NCBI GenBank assembly: GCA_032718565.1
Contig: JAVGVS010000647.1
Coordinates: forward strand, 62,001-126,000
From: Distichodus sexfasciatus
Taxonomy: Eukaryota > Chordata > Actinopteri > Characiformes > Distichodontidae
Direction: 5' to 3'
DNA length: 64,000 nt
The position numbers and the translations under genes were made by a program. This document shows, in pieces, positions 44,710 through 55,407 of the stretch (position 1 is the first letter of the stretch; every line of letters starts with the position of its first letter). The notes below the pieces were generated by a model. The model was not told where the DNA came from and searched no databases. It worked only from the letters and a program-made list of their open reading frames with translations.

Positions 44710-44770
<61 letters not shown>

Positions 44771-44790
44771 GTATATCTCTCTCTCTCTAG
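44710..44790. repeat. (ATCT)n then (CT)n microsatellite
   Basis: About fifteen ATCT units followed by a short CT run. Confidence 0.98.
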
Positions 44791-45149
44791 TCCCTATGTA
44801 AGGGTGGAGAGGTAATTTTGTCATAGTTGTTGCTATAGTGACTTGCATTTTGTGGGAAAAAAGCCACTATAATCAGGAAAAACATAATACGATGTTGGAA
44901 ACGTGAATAACCGAGTCAACCTGCTGTACGGATATTAATCAAGCCTGACGACCGCAGCTCCTTAATAAGCTACAACAAATGGGGGTTTAACCTTCTCAAA
45001 CAACAACTCCACACAGACCACAATATTTGCATTTTAGAGTTCCTTAAAACAACAAAAGAAACCCTATATTTTATCCTTTTAGAAAGAGCACACATTAAAA
45101 ACATCATAATTTACAGAGTTACCTGCCGAGTTATTACATTATGCATTAT
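44791..45149. other. Unassigned AT-rich DNA
   Basis: Nothing recognised. Confidence 0.3.
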
Positions 45150-45310
45150 TACAAAAGCATACTCTATTTAATAATTACAGTAAAGTACCATGATCACAAA
45201 ATACACTATGTAATTGTAATTTGTACAGTACCGTGCTGTGTTGCTTACTGCAATTTTTTAAGATAGAATTTTCAGATGTTTTTCAGAAGAAATACTTCAA
45301 GATTTTTGCA
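45150..45310. repeat. Dispersed TACAGTA-type repeat G, partial
   Basis: AATTACAGTAAAGTACCATG, TGTACAGTACCGTGCTGTGT and TGCTTACTGCAATTTTTTAA. Related to 33245 and 46050. Confidence 0.5.
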
Positions 45311-45438
45311 AACTTTAAACAATGTACTTTGGAATGTGGAACACTTTAAATTAAGAATTGCATTTTAGAAATTAGAAATTAAATAAATGAAGTTAAAGAA
45401 AACTTGCCAGAATCTGAAAGTAAGCAATAAAAGTAAAA

Positions 45439-45439
<1 letters not shown>

Positions 45440-45514
<75 letters not shown>
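45440..45514. repeat. (ATCT)n microsatellite
   Basis: About eighteen units. Confidence 0.98.
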
Positions 45515-45699
45515 GTAATATGTAGTCTATCTAAAAAATGCTGCTTAAAATGTTTTAACAAGAGTAAATAAAGTTATTCTTTAAGGACCTTACACAAAAA
45601 AACTAGTTTCTTCATTTTTAAGCTGAGAGGTAATTGAGGATTCACAGTTTCACATTAAGAAAAGAAACCAACTTGAGAACATTACATTTGCAACTTAAA

Positions 45700-45785
45700 T
45701 TAAGCAGTATTTTACTGTTATGAAAATACAGTAGCTGTTGTTGGGAAATAACAGTACATTTACAGCAGTTAGTTACAGTGCAACT
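45700..45785. repeat. Dispersed TACAGTA-type repeat G, partial
   Basis: CAGTATTTTACTGTTATGAA and CAGTTAGTTACAGTGCAAC. Confidence 0.55.
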
Positions 45786-46049
45786 ATTTCACACCACAAA
45801 ACAACAGTGACGGATAAATCCCTCGACGAATGGCTCGCATATGAAAAATAAGACTTATAATCCATCCTGAAAATAGTCTCTCTTTCCCTTCTTTTCATAT
45901 CTGATGCCCACGCACAGGCTGCCAACTTACTGCATTAATTCCTCCGCACATTCATTTGGAAAACTGCATCCAAATGAAGATCACATATCAGACTCATTTT
46001 CCTAACTTCCTCACTAATGCATATTTCAAGTCACGTGATTAAAAAATTG
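45786..46049. other. Candidate regulatory island
   Basis: Complex DNA with CTCACTAATGCATATTTCAA and CACGTGATTA. Composition only. Confidence 0.3.
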
Positions 46050-46385
46050 TAGTATTTTACCTGCAGCTAAGAGCCACTTTCTGTATTTTTACAGCATACT
46101 GCATTTTATGCTTACTGCATACTTCCCCCTTCTGCATTTTGACAAGACATTGCTGTAATGGCATAACATAGTGACTGTATAAATATTTGATATTTATAGT
46201 AAACTGTAATTTTGTGCAGGTTATTGTGCTGTGCCGCCTACTGCAAATTAGAAGCAATATTTCACATCAATTTTTATTGGAATGCACACATCCTGAATGC
46301 TTTAGATGTAAAATGATGCAGTATTTGCCAAGTAACTGCTTGAAAACATGAGTTTGCTGTAGATTGTTGGATTTCTCTGAATCTA
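46050..46385. repeat. Dispersed TACAGTA-type repeat G
   Basis: GTATTTTTACAGCATACTGC, AATATTTGATATTTATAGTA and ATTTTTATTGGAATGC align with 33245-33450. A Tc1-type element sits at its right end. Confidence 0.6.
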
Positions 46386-46945
46386 CAGTACTGTGCAAAA
46401 GTTTTAGGCAGGTGTGAAAAAATGCTGTAAACAAAGAATGCTTTCAGAAATATAAATAATGATTGTTTATTTTTATCAATTTACAAAATGCAAAGTGAGC
46501 AAACAAAAGAAAAATCTAAATCAAATCAATATTTGGCGTTACTACCTTTCGCCTTCAAACCAGCATCAATTCTTATAGGTACACTTGCACACAGTCAGGG
46601 ATTTTGTAGGATTATAGTTATTATATTATTTTGTAGGATTATAGTCATTATATTATTTTGTAAGATTATAGGATTATAGATCTGTGGTTAGTTCTCCAAG
46701 ATGTTTGGAACAACCTACCAGCCGAGTTCCTTCAAAAACTGTGTGCAAATGTACCTAGAAGAACTGATGCTGTTTTGAAGGCAAAGGCTGGTCACACCAA
46801 ATATTGATTTGATTTAGATTTCTCTTTTGTTCATTCACTGCATTTTGTTGATTGATGAAAATAAATGATTAACACTTCCATTTTTGAAAGCATTCTTTGT
46901 TTACAGCATTTTTTTACACCTGCCTAAAACTTTTGCACAGTACTG
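46386..46945 (+). mobile_element. Tc1/mariner-type short element (560 bp) with TA duplication
   Basis: Both ends read CAGTACTGTGCAAAAGTTTT, then AGGCAGGTGTGAAAAAATGC on the left, in inverted orientation with few mismatches over about 60 bases. TA dinucleotides flank both ends (46384-46385, 46946-46947). The interior holds a TAGGATTATAGT-type short duplication (46605-46680) and the last codons of a transposase. Confidence 0.9.
46691..46807 (+). pseudogene. Tc1-like transposase C-terminal remnant
   Basis: 38 uninterrupted codons run from VLQDVWNNLPAEF through VPRRTDAVLKAKAGHTKY to a TGA. The W-N-L-P spacing and the AVLKAK-G-HTKY end are typical of the last part of Tc1-family transposases. The DNA-binding and DDE/D parts are absent, so it cannot act on its own. 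Confidence 0.8.
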
Positions 46946-46963
46946 TATATAAAGAGCTGTAAA

Positions 46964-47150
46964 GTCAAAGTCAAAGTAAACTGTCATCTCAACTATGTGC
47001 ACGAGCAGTTTGAACAGGCACATAAGTAATAAAAATATATAAATACAAATAAATCACATAAAATAGCAATATGTATATATATATACATAGGCTATAAAAT
47101 ATTAAAAACTTTAAACCAGAGGTAGGAAAAAGACAATAGTTACATACATA
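46964..47150 (-). mobile_element. LINE 3' UTR fragment with (TTTGAC)n tail
   Basis: AAAGTCAAAGTCAAAGTAAA, CTGTCATCTCAACTATGTGC and later AAACTTTAAACCAGAGGTAG match the copy at 40946 in the same orientation. The fragment may extend to about 47384. Confidence 0.6.
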
Positions 47151-47384
47151 CATACACAATTCAACTACAATTTTACTTGTGGAATTTCTTTTTGCATTAG
47201 ATGTGCATATGATCTGCGGCAATTAACTATGAGGACTGTAAACAGGCGGTGTACAATAATGTCTAATAGACGTGCAAATATTGTGACAACAGTCAAGTGG
47301 GGAGATAGAAAACAATCAGTAGCATGTGCAAATAATCTTCCACAGACATGTATGTGTGCGTATTTGTTCATTCTGCAATAAGGC

Positions 47385-47757
47385 TGTGAGAGCCCGGCCC
47401 AGACCAAGGGAGGAGTCTGCCTCATCCGACTCCAGTTCCAGATCTCCACAACGACCTCAACCTACCAGATCTACGTCACCTGAATTTTAGCCTATCATAG
47501 CCAAGTTACCAGTATTTAAAGACCCTTAGTTACAACAAGTTCTTTGCGAAGTATTGCTGTGCCTAGTGCTACATACCGAGCGGTCCTGTTGTTTGCCTGT
47601 CTCTGTCTTGACCCTTGCTTGCTGTATTTGGATTACCCGTCTGCCTGTGGCGATTCGGAATTGTTTGCACCGCGGACTGTGTTTTCTGGTTTTGAACTGT
47701 GCTTTAATAAACCTTCGGTTTTTCATCAAATTGATCCTGTGCCTGTTTTTAATTAAA
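47385..47757 (+). mobile_element. LTR-like block of a Gypsy-type retrotransposon (tentative)
   Basis: A TATA-like CAGTATTTAAAGACCC (about 47511) precedes TTGCGAAGTATTGCTGTGCC, a CTGCCTGTG-rich stretch and AATAAA at 47706. That promoter to poly(A) spacing is usual for fish Gypsy LTRs. It ends in an A-run rather than CA, and I see no target duplication or coding sequence. Confidence 0.4.
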
Positions 47758-47804
47758 AAAAAAAAAAATTAACCTTTTAACTTCCAGTTTCTAAATCAAG
47801 ATCA

Positions 47805-47855
47805 TTCAGGGAACAATTTACTACATGTTTTACTTCTACAGTATAACTATGTATG
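47805..47855 (+). mobile_element. LINE tail, left part, split by the solo LTR
   Basis: CAATTTACTACATGTTTTAC and CAGTATAACTATGTATG correspond to the tail at 32320-32360. The right part resumes at 48802. Confidence 0.75.
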
Positions 47856-48801
47856 TGTCACGGTCCCGCCCAACTTAGACAGGACCGTGCCACTGTGAAC
47901 CCAGGCTAAGTATCTGTTTGTTGTTTCTTGCTCTATGGGTTCACTTCTGGTGTTGTGTCTGTGGTGTTTACCCCTCATGTCTCCTCGGGTTAGCCTTAGC
48001 CTTCCCTGTTAGCTTGCTCCTCACTTCCGGGTTCTGTGTCTGCACTTTGTGCCCTTTTGAGTAGTTCACTATCTGTTTAGAGCGCACCCCACTTCCTGGT
48101 ATGTTGTTTGCACTGCGTGTTCCCTACCTAGTAGGTCGGTGTCTGTGTAGAACACCCCCGCGCTTATCATTGTTTTCAGCTGTGTCTCGTTCTGCCTTGC
48201 GTTTGGGATTGGTGCAAGCACTCGTTTGTTGAGTTGTGTGGCCTTATTTAAGTCAGTTTAACCCGTGTGTTCTCGAGTCTGTATCCCTCATATTTTGTGT
48301 GGTTGTTTGGTTTGTGTTTGTTGGATGTTCTGGTGAAACTCTGCTCTTCCCCTTTTGGTTGGATTTTTGGACCTTTGAGATTTTGGTTTGGTTTTATGTT
48401 TCTGTTTGGACTGCCCCTTTTGGTTTCTTTATCTCACCCTTTTCTCCTGTGTTTCTCCCCAGGCTCGTGACTCCCAGTGAGCTTTCCCCGTTTGGCCAGA
48501 CTGCCTTGGTGCTTACCGAGTCTGGGCCATTGTCAGTTCACCTCCCGAGTCTTCAAGCGTAAGGACCTTGCTCGTTCCGTTGACTCGGTGAGGTTCTCTC
48601 CCATTACCTGACACCAATGACTGGGAGCATGGGCCTCACCTTTCTTTTGTAACTTTGTTCTCTATTTTTGCGTGCTTGTGGACTTGTGTATTTTCCCTTT
48701 GTGTCTCACGTGCCTGCTACCCTCAATAAACCCTTTTTGTCAAGCCTGCAACAGCGTCCTCGTCCCCTTCCATCCTCCTCCCTGCAACCGCAGACTTGAC
48801 A
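47856..48801 (+). mobile_element. Solo LTR (Ty3/Gypsy-type), 946 bp, 5-bp TSD
   Basis: It begins TGTCACGGTCCCGCCC, ends GCAGACTTGACA, and is flanked by identical 5-mers GTATG (47851-47855, 48802-48806). These are the TG...CA ends and 5-bp duplication of an LTR retrotransposon. A TATA-like TTATTTAAG lies at 48244 and AATAAA at 48725. There is no primer-binding site or gag/pol next to it, so it is a solo LTR left by recombination. Frames of up to 108 residues inside it are not genes. Confidence 0.9.
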
Positions 48802-48838
48802 GTATGTGACAAATTAAGAATCTTGAATCTCTTGAATA
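48802..48838 (+). mobile_element. LINE tail, right part
   Basis: GTATGTGACAAATTAAGAAT and CTTGAATCTCTTGAA, matching the tails at 32355 and 34280. Confidence 0.8.
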
Positions 48839-49497
48839 TAGTTATTTCCCCTCAGTATTGTTCTGTATAGTAATATACATAACACATATAATTACATCTT
48901 TATAAGTACAATAATAGACCTTAAAATTATGCATTCCAAACATTTTTCCTTTTTTATGGTAATGTATATTAACATAGATACCTTTATATCCATATGTAAT
49001 GTATAAACACATGCTATGTATGTTACATGTATAAGTTATAGAAAGTAGTGTATATATAGATACACAATGTATAACTATGTATTGTTACTTGAATCTATAG
49101 TATAATTTTTAGGAAAATAAATGTAAATTTGCTGTAGATTCATTGGTTACAGCGCATTGACCAGAAAACGTGAAGTGACACGTGTGTATGAATGTGGTTT
49201 GTAGAGAGAGGTGGTGTTTAATGTGTGGGTCGAAGGTTAAAGGCACAGCTCCAGACTTGTGATAACCTCGTCCCGCTTTCACGGTTATCGACTCGGCCGT
49301 TACACGCCGGTTGGGGATTTGCTCGGCATTTGGGTTCCTGTCAGAGCCGTTCTGAATGACGCAGGTTTAAATGAGATAAGAGACGGGGTGGAAAAGTCAA
49401 CTTGTGCTGAAATTCCCAGTTGGATTTTATCCACTGTTAGTCATGGTAGCAACATGTGAGGAGGTTGATATTTAGTCAAATATTCGGAGGGGATATA
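48839..49497. other. AT-rich DNA, then candidate island 49130-49470
   Basis: 49130-49470 is complex and includes CACGGTTATCGACTCGGCCG. No gene evidence. Confidence 0.3.
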
Positions 49498-49499
49498 TA

Positions 49500-50730
49500 C
49501 AGTGCTGTGTATTTGCCCCCTTCCAGATTTTTTTTTTTTTTTTGCATGTTTGTCACACTTACATGTTTCAGATTATGAAACAAATTTAAATATTAGACAA
49601 AGATAACCCAAGTAAACACAAAATTCAGTTTTTAAGTGATGATTTTATTTATTAAGGAAATAAATGGCCCCATGTGAAAAAGTAATTGCCCCCTAAACCT
49701 AATAACTGGTTGTTCCACCTTTAGCAGCAACAACTGCAATTAAGTGTTTGCGATAACTGGCAATGAGTCTCTCACATCACTGCGGAGGAATTTTGGACCA
49801 CTCTTCTTTACCGAATTGTTTTAATTCAGCCATATTGGAGGATTTCCGAGCATGAACCGCCTTTTTAAGGTCATGCCACAGCATCTCAATTGGACTCAAG
49901 TCCAGACTTTGACTAGGCCACTCCAAAACTTCCATCTAGTTTTTTAAGCCATTCAGAGGTGGACTTGCTGGTGTGATTTGGATCACTGTCCTGCTGCAGA
50001 ACTCAAGTGCTCAGCAGTGGTTTTCGCTTTGGAACTCTGCCATGCAGGCCATTTTTGCCCAGTCTCTTTCTTATGGTTGAGTCATGAACACTGACCTTAA
50101 CTGAGGCAGGTGAGGCCTGCAGTTTTTAGATGTTGTTCTGGGTTCTTTTGTGACCTCTTGGATGAGTTGTCGATGTGCTCTTGGGGTCATTTTTATAGGC
50201 CAGTCACTCCTAGGAAGCTTCACCACTCTTCCATGTTTTCTCTATTTGTGAACAATGGCCCTCACTGTGGTTCACTGGAGTCTCAAAGCTTTAGTAATGG
50301 CTTTATAACCTTTTCCAGAAAGATAGATGTCAATTACTTTGTTTCTCATCTGTTCCTAAATTTCTTTAGATTGCAGCATGGGATCATTTGGGCTACTTTT
50401 TAAGTGATCTCTTGATTCAACAGGTCTGGCAGTAACCAGGCCTGGGTGTGGCTGGTGAAATTGCACTCAGTTTTCCAAAATATGTGATTAACCACCGTTA
50501 CTTTATGATTTTACAAGGGGAGCAATTACTTTTTCACATAGGGCCATGTAGGTTTGGATAGTTTTTTTCCTTAATAAGTAAAATTATCCCTTAAAAACTG
50601 CATTTTGTGTTTACTCGGGTTATCTTTGTCTAATATTTAAATTTGTTTGATAATCTGAAACAATAAAGTGTGACAAACATGCAAAAAAAAAAGAAATCAG
50701 GAAGGGGGCAAATACTTTTCCAGAGCACTG
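49500..50730 (-). mobile_element. Internally deleted Tc1/mariner transposon
   Basis: Terminal inverted repeats of about 200 bp begin CAGTGCT and share GTATTTGCCCCCTTCC, GCATGTTTGTCACACTTA/T and GAAAAAGTAATTGC. TA flanks both ends (49498-49499, 50731-50732). Transposase pieces lie on the minus strand. The 1231-bp length and the abrupt join near 50011 show loss of the middle of the gene. Confidence 0.92.
49699..50379 (-). pseudogene. Tc1-like transposase, broken and lacking its middle
   Basis: On the minus strand, 50379 to about 50011 encodes the start: a helix-turn-helix region with SKEIQEQMRNKVIDIYLSGK, GYKAITKALRL and TPRAHRQLIQEVTKEPRTTS. After the deletion, 49990 to 49699 encodes the end (IEMLWHDLKR-like segment, then LLKVE/KGGTTSY region and a stop). 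Several nonsense codons and frameshifts are present, and the central catalytic region is gone. It cannot make a working enzyme. Confidence 0.85.
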
Positions 50731-50751
50731 TATGTATATATATATGTATGG

Positions 50752-51705
50752 TTGAGGTACTCGAGACCATACTTGAGACCAGTTTTTGAAAGTCTCGGTC
50801 TTGTCTCGGAATCGATCGTATTTGTACTTGATTTTGTCTCGGAATCAGGATTTTATTTAGAGAGCAGCCGAGACCACAACTCAGGCAGCCGAGACCAACG
50901 CAGGCATTTTGGGTTGTTAGTGTTTTAATAACGCAGAATCCCTTTAATTTACAGAATCCACACACACAAAAAACAAGTAATTGCGGAAAAAGGCTTTAAT
51001 TACATTGTTCACAATGTAAACACTCACACCCTCATATGGAAGAGAAATGTAGCTCTCCTCCAGAAAGGCCAAAAGCAGCTCATTTTATAGACCACAATGA
51101 GTCCAAATCAGCTCAAAAACTTTAGCATTTCTTCATTTTCAATTGCTCAGCATTTTTTCCCCTTTTATAATATTGGAGGGTAATCAATAGGGAATATATA
51201 TATATATATACCTATTGGTAGAACACTCACCTTTGGACCAAGAGGTTGTGGGTTCGAATCCGACCTGTGGCGTTACCAACATTGGGTCCCTGAGCAAGAC
51301 CCTTAACCCCAAGTTGCTCTCAGGGGAACTGTCCCTGAAATTAGGAAATGTAAGTCGCTCTGGATGAGAGCGTCTGCTAAATGCTGTAAATGTAAATATA
51401 TATATATATTTATCAAATATTTTCATTCTGTATCCAAATGGATACCAAATAGATAAAGTGTTTCCACCTGCACAAATTTTTCTTCACAGCACTAAACCAT
51501 AGAATGTTTCTGCACAATAACAACTCTACAAGCCTCTATGTAAGAGAGAAATATTGAATAAACATCTTTAATGTTGCTTAGGCTTTGCATCTTCCACTGT
51601 CATGTGGTGTAAAACGTGCATTGGTCCGGTCTCGGTCTCGTCTCGGCTTTGCCCATTCAGAGCCTTAGTCTTGTCCCGGCCTCAACACACTCTGTTAGTC
51701 ACTCT
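50752..51705. mobile_element. Possible DNA transposon with GTCTCG-rich ends
   Basis: The left side has ACTCGAGACC, GAAAGTCTCGGTCTTGTCTC and two GCCGAGACC motifs. The right side (51620-51690) has CCGGTCTCGGTCTCGTCTCG and TCTTGTCCCGGCCTC. These clusters occur nowhere else in the window. No target duplication or transposase seen. A SINE B (51205) lies inside. Confidence 0.35.
51205..51400 (+). mobile_element. SINE family B, head truncated, flanked by TA tracts
   Basis: Starts near CTATTGGTAGAACACTCACC, with B-box GGGTTCGAATCC, body GAGCAAGACCCTTAACCCCA and tail GTCGCTCTGGATGAGAGCGT then CTGCTAAATGCTGTAAATGT. (TA)n lies on both sides and may be the target site. Confidence 0.9.
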
Positions 51706-52831
51706 AAAAGTGCAGTATTTCTCATTTTATTACCCACTGAGTTGCGAACAATGTGAACCATGAGTATGTTCTTTATGTTTTTAATCAGTCATAGAAACGT
51801 GGCTCATGCAGCCAAGCAAACGACACGATGAACTAAATAAATCCTGCATTGTTTTTAGAATCATTGCCCTCCACCTCATTGCAAAAACACGACTCTGCCA
51901 TCACTAGAACTCCCTCCATTTCCATATAATCTCATTTTTTCGTCCTTGCAGCTAATGTCCTGACAGATCGCAAGTGCTAATGTCCCATTCCAGAGTTATT
52001 TGAAAGGGGACCTTGCACAAAAAGCGGCACATCTCAGAATTACGGCCTGCCGAAAATAAGTGAGAATATGATGAGCGTTCGCATTCGGCCGCATCTGCAC
52101 ATCTGAAAAATCTTGTATATTAGTTTATTATGAGGACAATATGTATTTTTCCCTTTATTTGTCCTTTTTTAACTTCAGAACCGTATGCCGCGTTGCGACA
52201 GTGTAATATAATGTGAAATATTCTTTTATTGTGCTGCTGCACTGATATGAAGAGAAGAGAGAAAGTGAGAAAGATTATAGTTATACAAGCCCAGCATCAA
52301 GTAAAAGGTACTATGATTGTTCATAAGATGAAAATATGAAAATATGAAAATGATTTTAGAAATTAGAAATTAAATAGAAATGAAAACTAAGTCATAAAAT
52401 TGAAAAATATATGCAAAAGTAAATTCCTGAATAGAGATACACTGTACATGGTAACTATACATGTGCATGTTATGATAGAACTATGTGAATAAAGTGCAGT
52501 GTGCTTTATATTTTGAAATGAATTGATGAATTGCAATTATTGATGAATACATTGTCTCATACAAGGAATGAATTTGGTGTTTAGCAATAAGATATGAAAC
52601 GTAGAGTAATAACACAAGATACTATATCAAAAACAGAATCTATCAGAATTGATATTTATAATTTTGCTTTGTACTGTTATTTATTGAAATTGATTTATTA
52701 TTAAAATTGATTTATTATAGTAATAGAAGTTAAAATATTAGGGCCATTATATACTTTATTTATTTATTTATTCATTCATTTTTTTATACGTCACAGTCGG
52801 ATGGAGACCTATCCAAAACGGGTTTGGGTTA
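51706..52831. other. Candidate island 51880-52110, then AT-rich DNA
   Basis: 51880-52110 is repeat-free and complex (GTGCTAATGTCCCATTCCAG, GGACCTTGCACAAAAAGCGG). 52110-52760 is AT-rich without features, followed by (TTTA)n/(TTCA)n at 52760-52780. Confidence 0.33.
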
Positions 52832-52992
52832 GGGTTATGAACATTGTATATAGATATATGAACAAGCCATTTTCAACACTTTTTATTGGTTAAATATTTC
52901 TAAAAGTGTCAGGCCAACGTGAAGACTGACCAATGGAATAGTTTTATAAAAATGGACTTACAAGGTTTCCGCCCGTCAACAAGCAATCTATT
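52832..52992. repeat. Dispersed repeat H, copy 2
   Basis: Matches 43186-43362: ATATGAACAAGCCATTTTCA, CACTTTTTATTGGTTAAATA and GTGAAGACTGACCAATGGAA. Confidence 0.85.
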
Positions 52993-53007
52993 ATATATAA
53001 TACAGTG

Positions 53008-53286
53008 AAAGGGTTCTGGGTTCGAACCCCTGGGACGGCCGTAAGGCCTTTCTGTGTGGAGTTTGTATGCTCTCCCCGTGTTTGTGTGGTTTTCTCTGGG
53101 TGCTCTGGTTTCCTCCCACAGTCCAAAAGCATGCACTGTAGATTAATTGGCGACTCTAAATAAGTCCCATAAGGTGTGAATGTGAGTGTTTGAGTGTATG
53201 TGCCCTGGGGTGTGTTGGTGCCTGCCCAGGGTTGTTCCCTGCCTTGCACCGGTCCCCCCGTGACCCCAGTTGGGATTAAGCGTTTA
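53008..53286 (+). mobile_element. SINE family C, head partly lost
   Basis: B-box GGGTTCGAACCCC, core TGTGTGGAGTTTGTATGCTC and CCTCCCACAGTCCAAAAGCA, then GATTAATTGGCGACTCTAAA and GTTGTTCCCTGCCTTGCACC. Dispersed repeat H abuts its 5' side. Confidence 0.9.
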
Positions 53287-54136
53287 TATACAGTACATAT
53301 ATACATAGGGGTGTTGAAGTTAATGACATATTACATAATCGATGCTTTGCGATACAGATGAGGGCAATTTTGCCCCCCATGCAGTGGCAGACCATAATCA
53401 GGTATATTGAGTGTTTTAACCCCGCAGTCCACTGCCCCCTACTGGTCTGTGGCAGTATTGCAGGTGGTTTGTGACACGCGATCTAGTTTCACTGCTCAAT
53501 TTTTAAAAAAAAATGATTTTATTTTATTTTTCAAAACATTTCCAGATGATATGAATAATGAATTTAATGCAAATATCTAAAAATAATAGTACATAGTAGT
53601 AAAAATTACTGTGGGTAACACACACACAGACACACAGTGGACAGCCACAGACTACTGCTTAGTCTGAGTGGTGGTCCCTGGAACAGAAGCCCTTAAATTT
53701 TATCATGGATTATATCATAATGACAGTGCTTGGTGATTTTCTGACTGTAGCATAAAAATTCTAGTTGAAAAGAACATTCCGGTAGTAACAACAGCTGTTC
53801 GTTCTGCGATCCATGACCAATGTGAAGTAAGATAGAAAAATTGATGGGATGCATCATGATACATCGAGATATTCCATTGACCAGAGAGAGAAAACGGCAA
53901 TGAAAAACATAAACGGGTAGAAGTAGTGTTGAAATGAAAGGGGGAATGGAGGGGAAAGAGGGATTCCAGACAGGCGTTTTGGCTTGTGCATGGCCAGACG
54001 AGGCTAAATATGACCCAGCTGCCTGCCACATTAGGAAAATGACCATAAACACATTGTTGACGCTTTAGGCTACTCGTCCTGCCCCTGAGCCAGCCTGTTT
54101 CCCTGTGTCCTGACCTGCTGCCAGTACACTCCACAC
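53287..54136. other. Unassigned DNA; weak hAT-like motifs
   Basis: AGGGGTGTTGAAGTTAATGA (53307) with ATCGATGCTTTGCGATACAG, and GATGCATCATGATACATCGA near 53850, resemble hAT terminal and subterminal motifs. Ends are not paired convincingly. The 119- and 153-aa minus-strand frames overlap each other and show no family motif. Confidence 0.3.
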
Positions 54137-54645
54137 ACACACACAGACTTTGTGGGGACATTCCATAGCCTCCCATAATGACTAGATGTATATAATTCTA
54201 CAGCTAATCCTAATTCTTACCCTAACCTTAACCTCAGTAACCAAGATGCACATCTTTTACTTCTTGTAGTTTCTGAAATAAAACAAGCACATTTTCTATA
54301 AAGTCATTTTTCCTCATGGGGAACTCTCAAATGTCCCCACAAAGCCATTAAACTGCATAAACGTGATTTTAGAGGACAAAAAGGCCCAAAAAGATCCCCA
54401 CAATGCATAAAAACATGGTACACACTCACACACTCTTGATACCATTAACGTCAGTTTATCCACAAAATTTAGTCCCGCAACCCGTTTAGTACCCGGTATC
54501 GGTACCCCCTAAATGAGACCAATGCTTAAATACACAAAATGTCCTCATAAACCATAATAATTCAACAAATCACACTATTTCTGTCTTTTAGGAAACAGCC
54601 AGGTCCTCACAGCTCCATAAATATATGCACACACACACACAACAC
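54137..54645. repeat. Dispersed CCCCACAAAG-type repeat, two copies, with (CA)n
   Basis: Copy 1 (about 54147-54430) has TTTGTGGGGACATTCCATAG, CTAACCTTAACC and CCTCATGGGGAAC. A second partial copy (about 54480-54620) has CTAAATGAGACCAATGCTTA and CCTCATAAACC. (CA)n runs sit at both edges. The pattern matches a well-known fish repeat layout. Confidence 0.6.
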
Positions 54646-54992
54646 ACACCCCAGCATTTTTTTTCTCTCTGTCTTCCCCTCATCCTCTATGAGCATGTGG
54701 AAAATTAGAAGCCATGCATATTTAATGCTGCCTTTATTACAGCAATGCCTTTTGCGCTTCACGTGTCGGGACCCGAGTCTTTGGCCAGCGAAAATAATGG
54801 AACCCTGACAGATAGAAGTCCGGCATGAGAGAGGAGGAGGAGGAGATGGAGGGGGGGGGAGGGTTATCTTCTCCTTTTGACCAGCCAGTGGCTGTAGGAG
54901 ATAGAGACAGAGAGAGAGAACTCTCCAAGGATCGGAATGTTCCAGCAAGTGGATGCTTAAAACGGCTCCGATTTACGACAGAGCCAGATCTG

Positions 54993-55026
<34 letters not shown>

Positions 55027-55185
55027 TGTGTGTGGCCAAGCCTCTCTCATTCCAACAGACCAATCCAAGTGGAGAGTGACTGGTCGAGTATTGAGGGCTG
55101 CTGGTCTCCAGGGAGCCATTGTGCTTTTCAAAGCCAGAGAACGGCAGGGATTTCTTCAGCACTACAAAGAAATGCAGCCTGACCA

Positions 55186-55192
<7 letters not shown>
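54646..55192. other. Mixed DNA with GGA and GA tracts
   Basis: (GAG)n at 54821-54860 and (GA)n at 54993-55024. Between 54730 and 54820 the sequence is complex and may be regulatory. The minus-strand frame of 149 residues is carried by these tracts. Confidence 0.4.
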
Positions 55193-55229
<37 letters not shown>

Positions 55230-55250
55230 CGTACAGAGAGAGAGAGAGAT
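55193..55250. repeat. (TA)n then (GA)n microsatellite
   Basis: About eighteen TA units followed by a short GA run. Confidence 0.97.
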
Positions 55251-55257
55251 ATTATTA

Positions 55258-55378
55258 TTAATTATCATTTATTATCTGAACAGGATTGCGAAGGGACTGG
55301 AGCCTATCCTTGGAACTTACGGGCGCAAGGCGAGCAACAACCCTATGCTGGGCAAGCGCCAACATACCACAGGGCATC
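55258..55378 (-). mobile_element. SINE family C, 3' half
   Basis: TTATTATCTGAACAGGATTG, GACTGGAGCCTATCCTTGGA and GCCAACATACCACAGGGCA. Confidence 0.8.
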
Positions 55379-55407
55379 ATTAATTATCATATATTATTAT
55401 TGTCATT

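Noticed and set aside
48236..48562. 108-residue frame with many F, L and W residues
   Set aside because: It lies wholly inside the solo LTR, where no protein is expected.
53693..54176. Two overlapping minus-strand frames of 119 and 153 residues
   Set aside because: Overlapping frames on one strand with no motif. The region has weak transposon and CA-repeat character.
54737..55186. 149-residue minus-strand frame
   Set aside because: Its length comes from GA/GGA repeats (SLSLSL-type residues).
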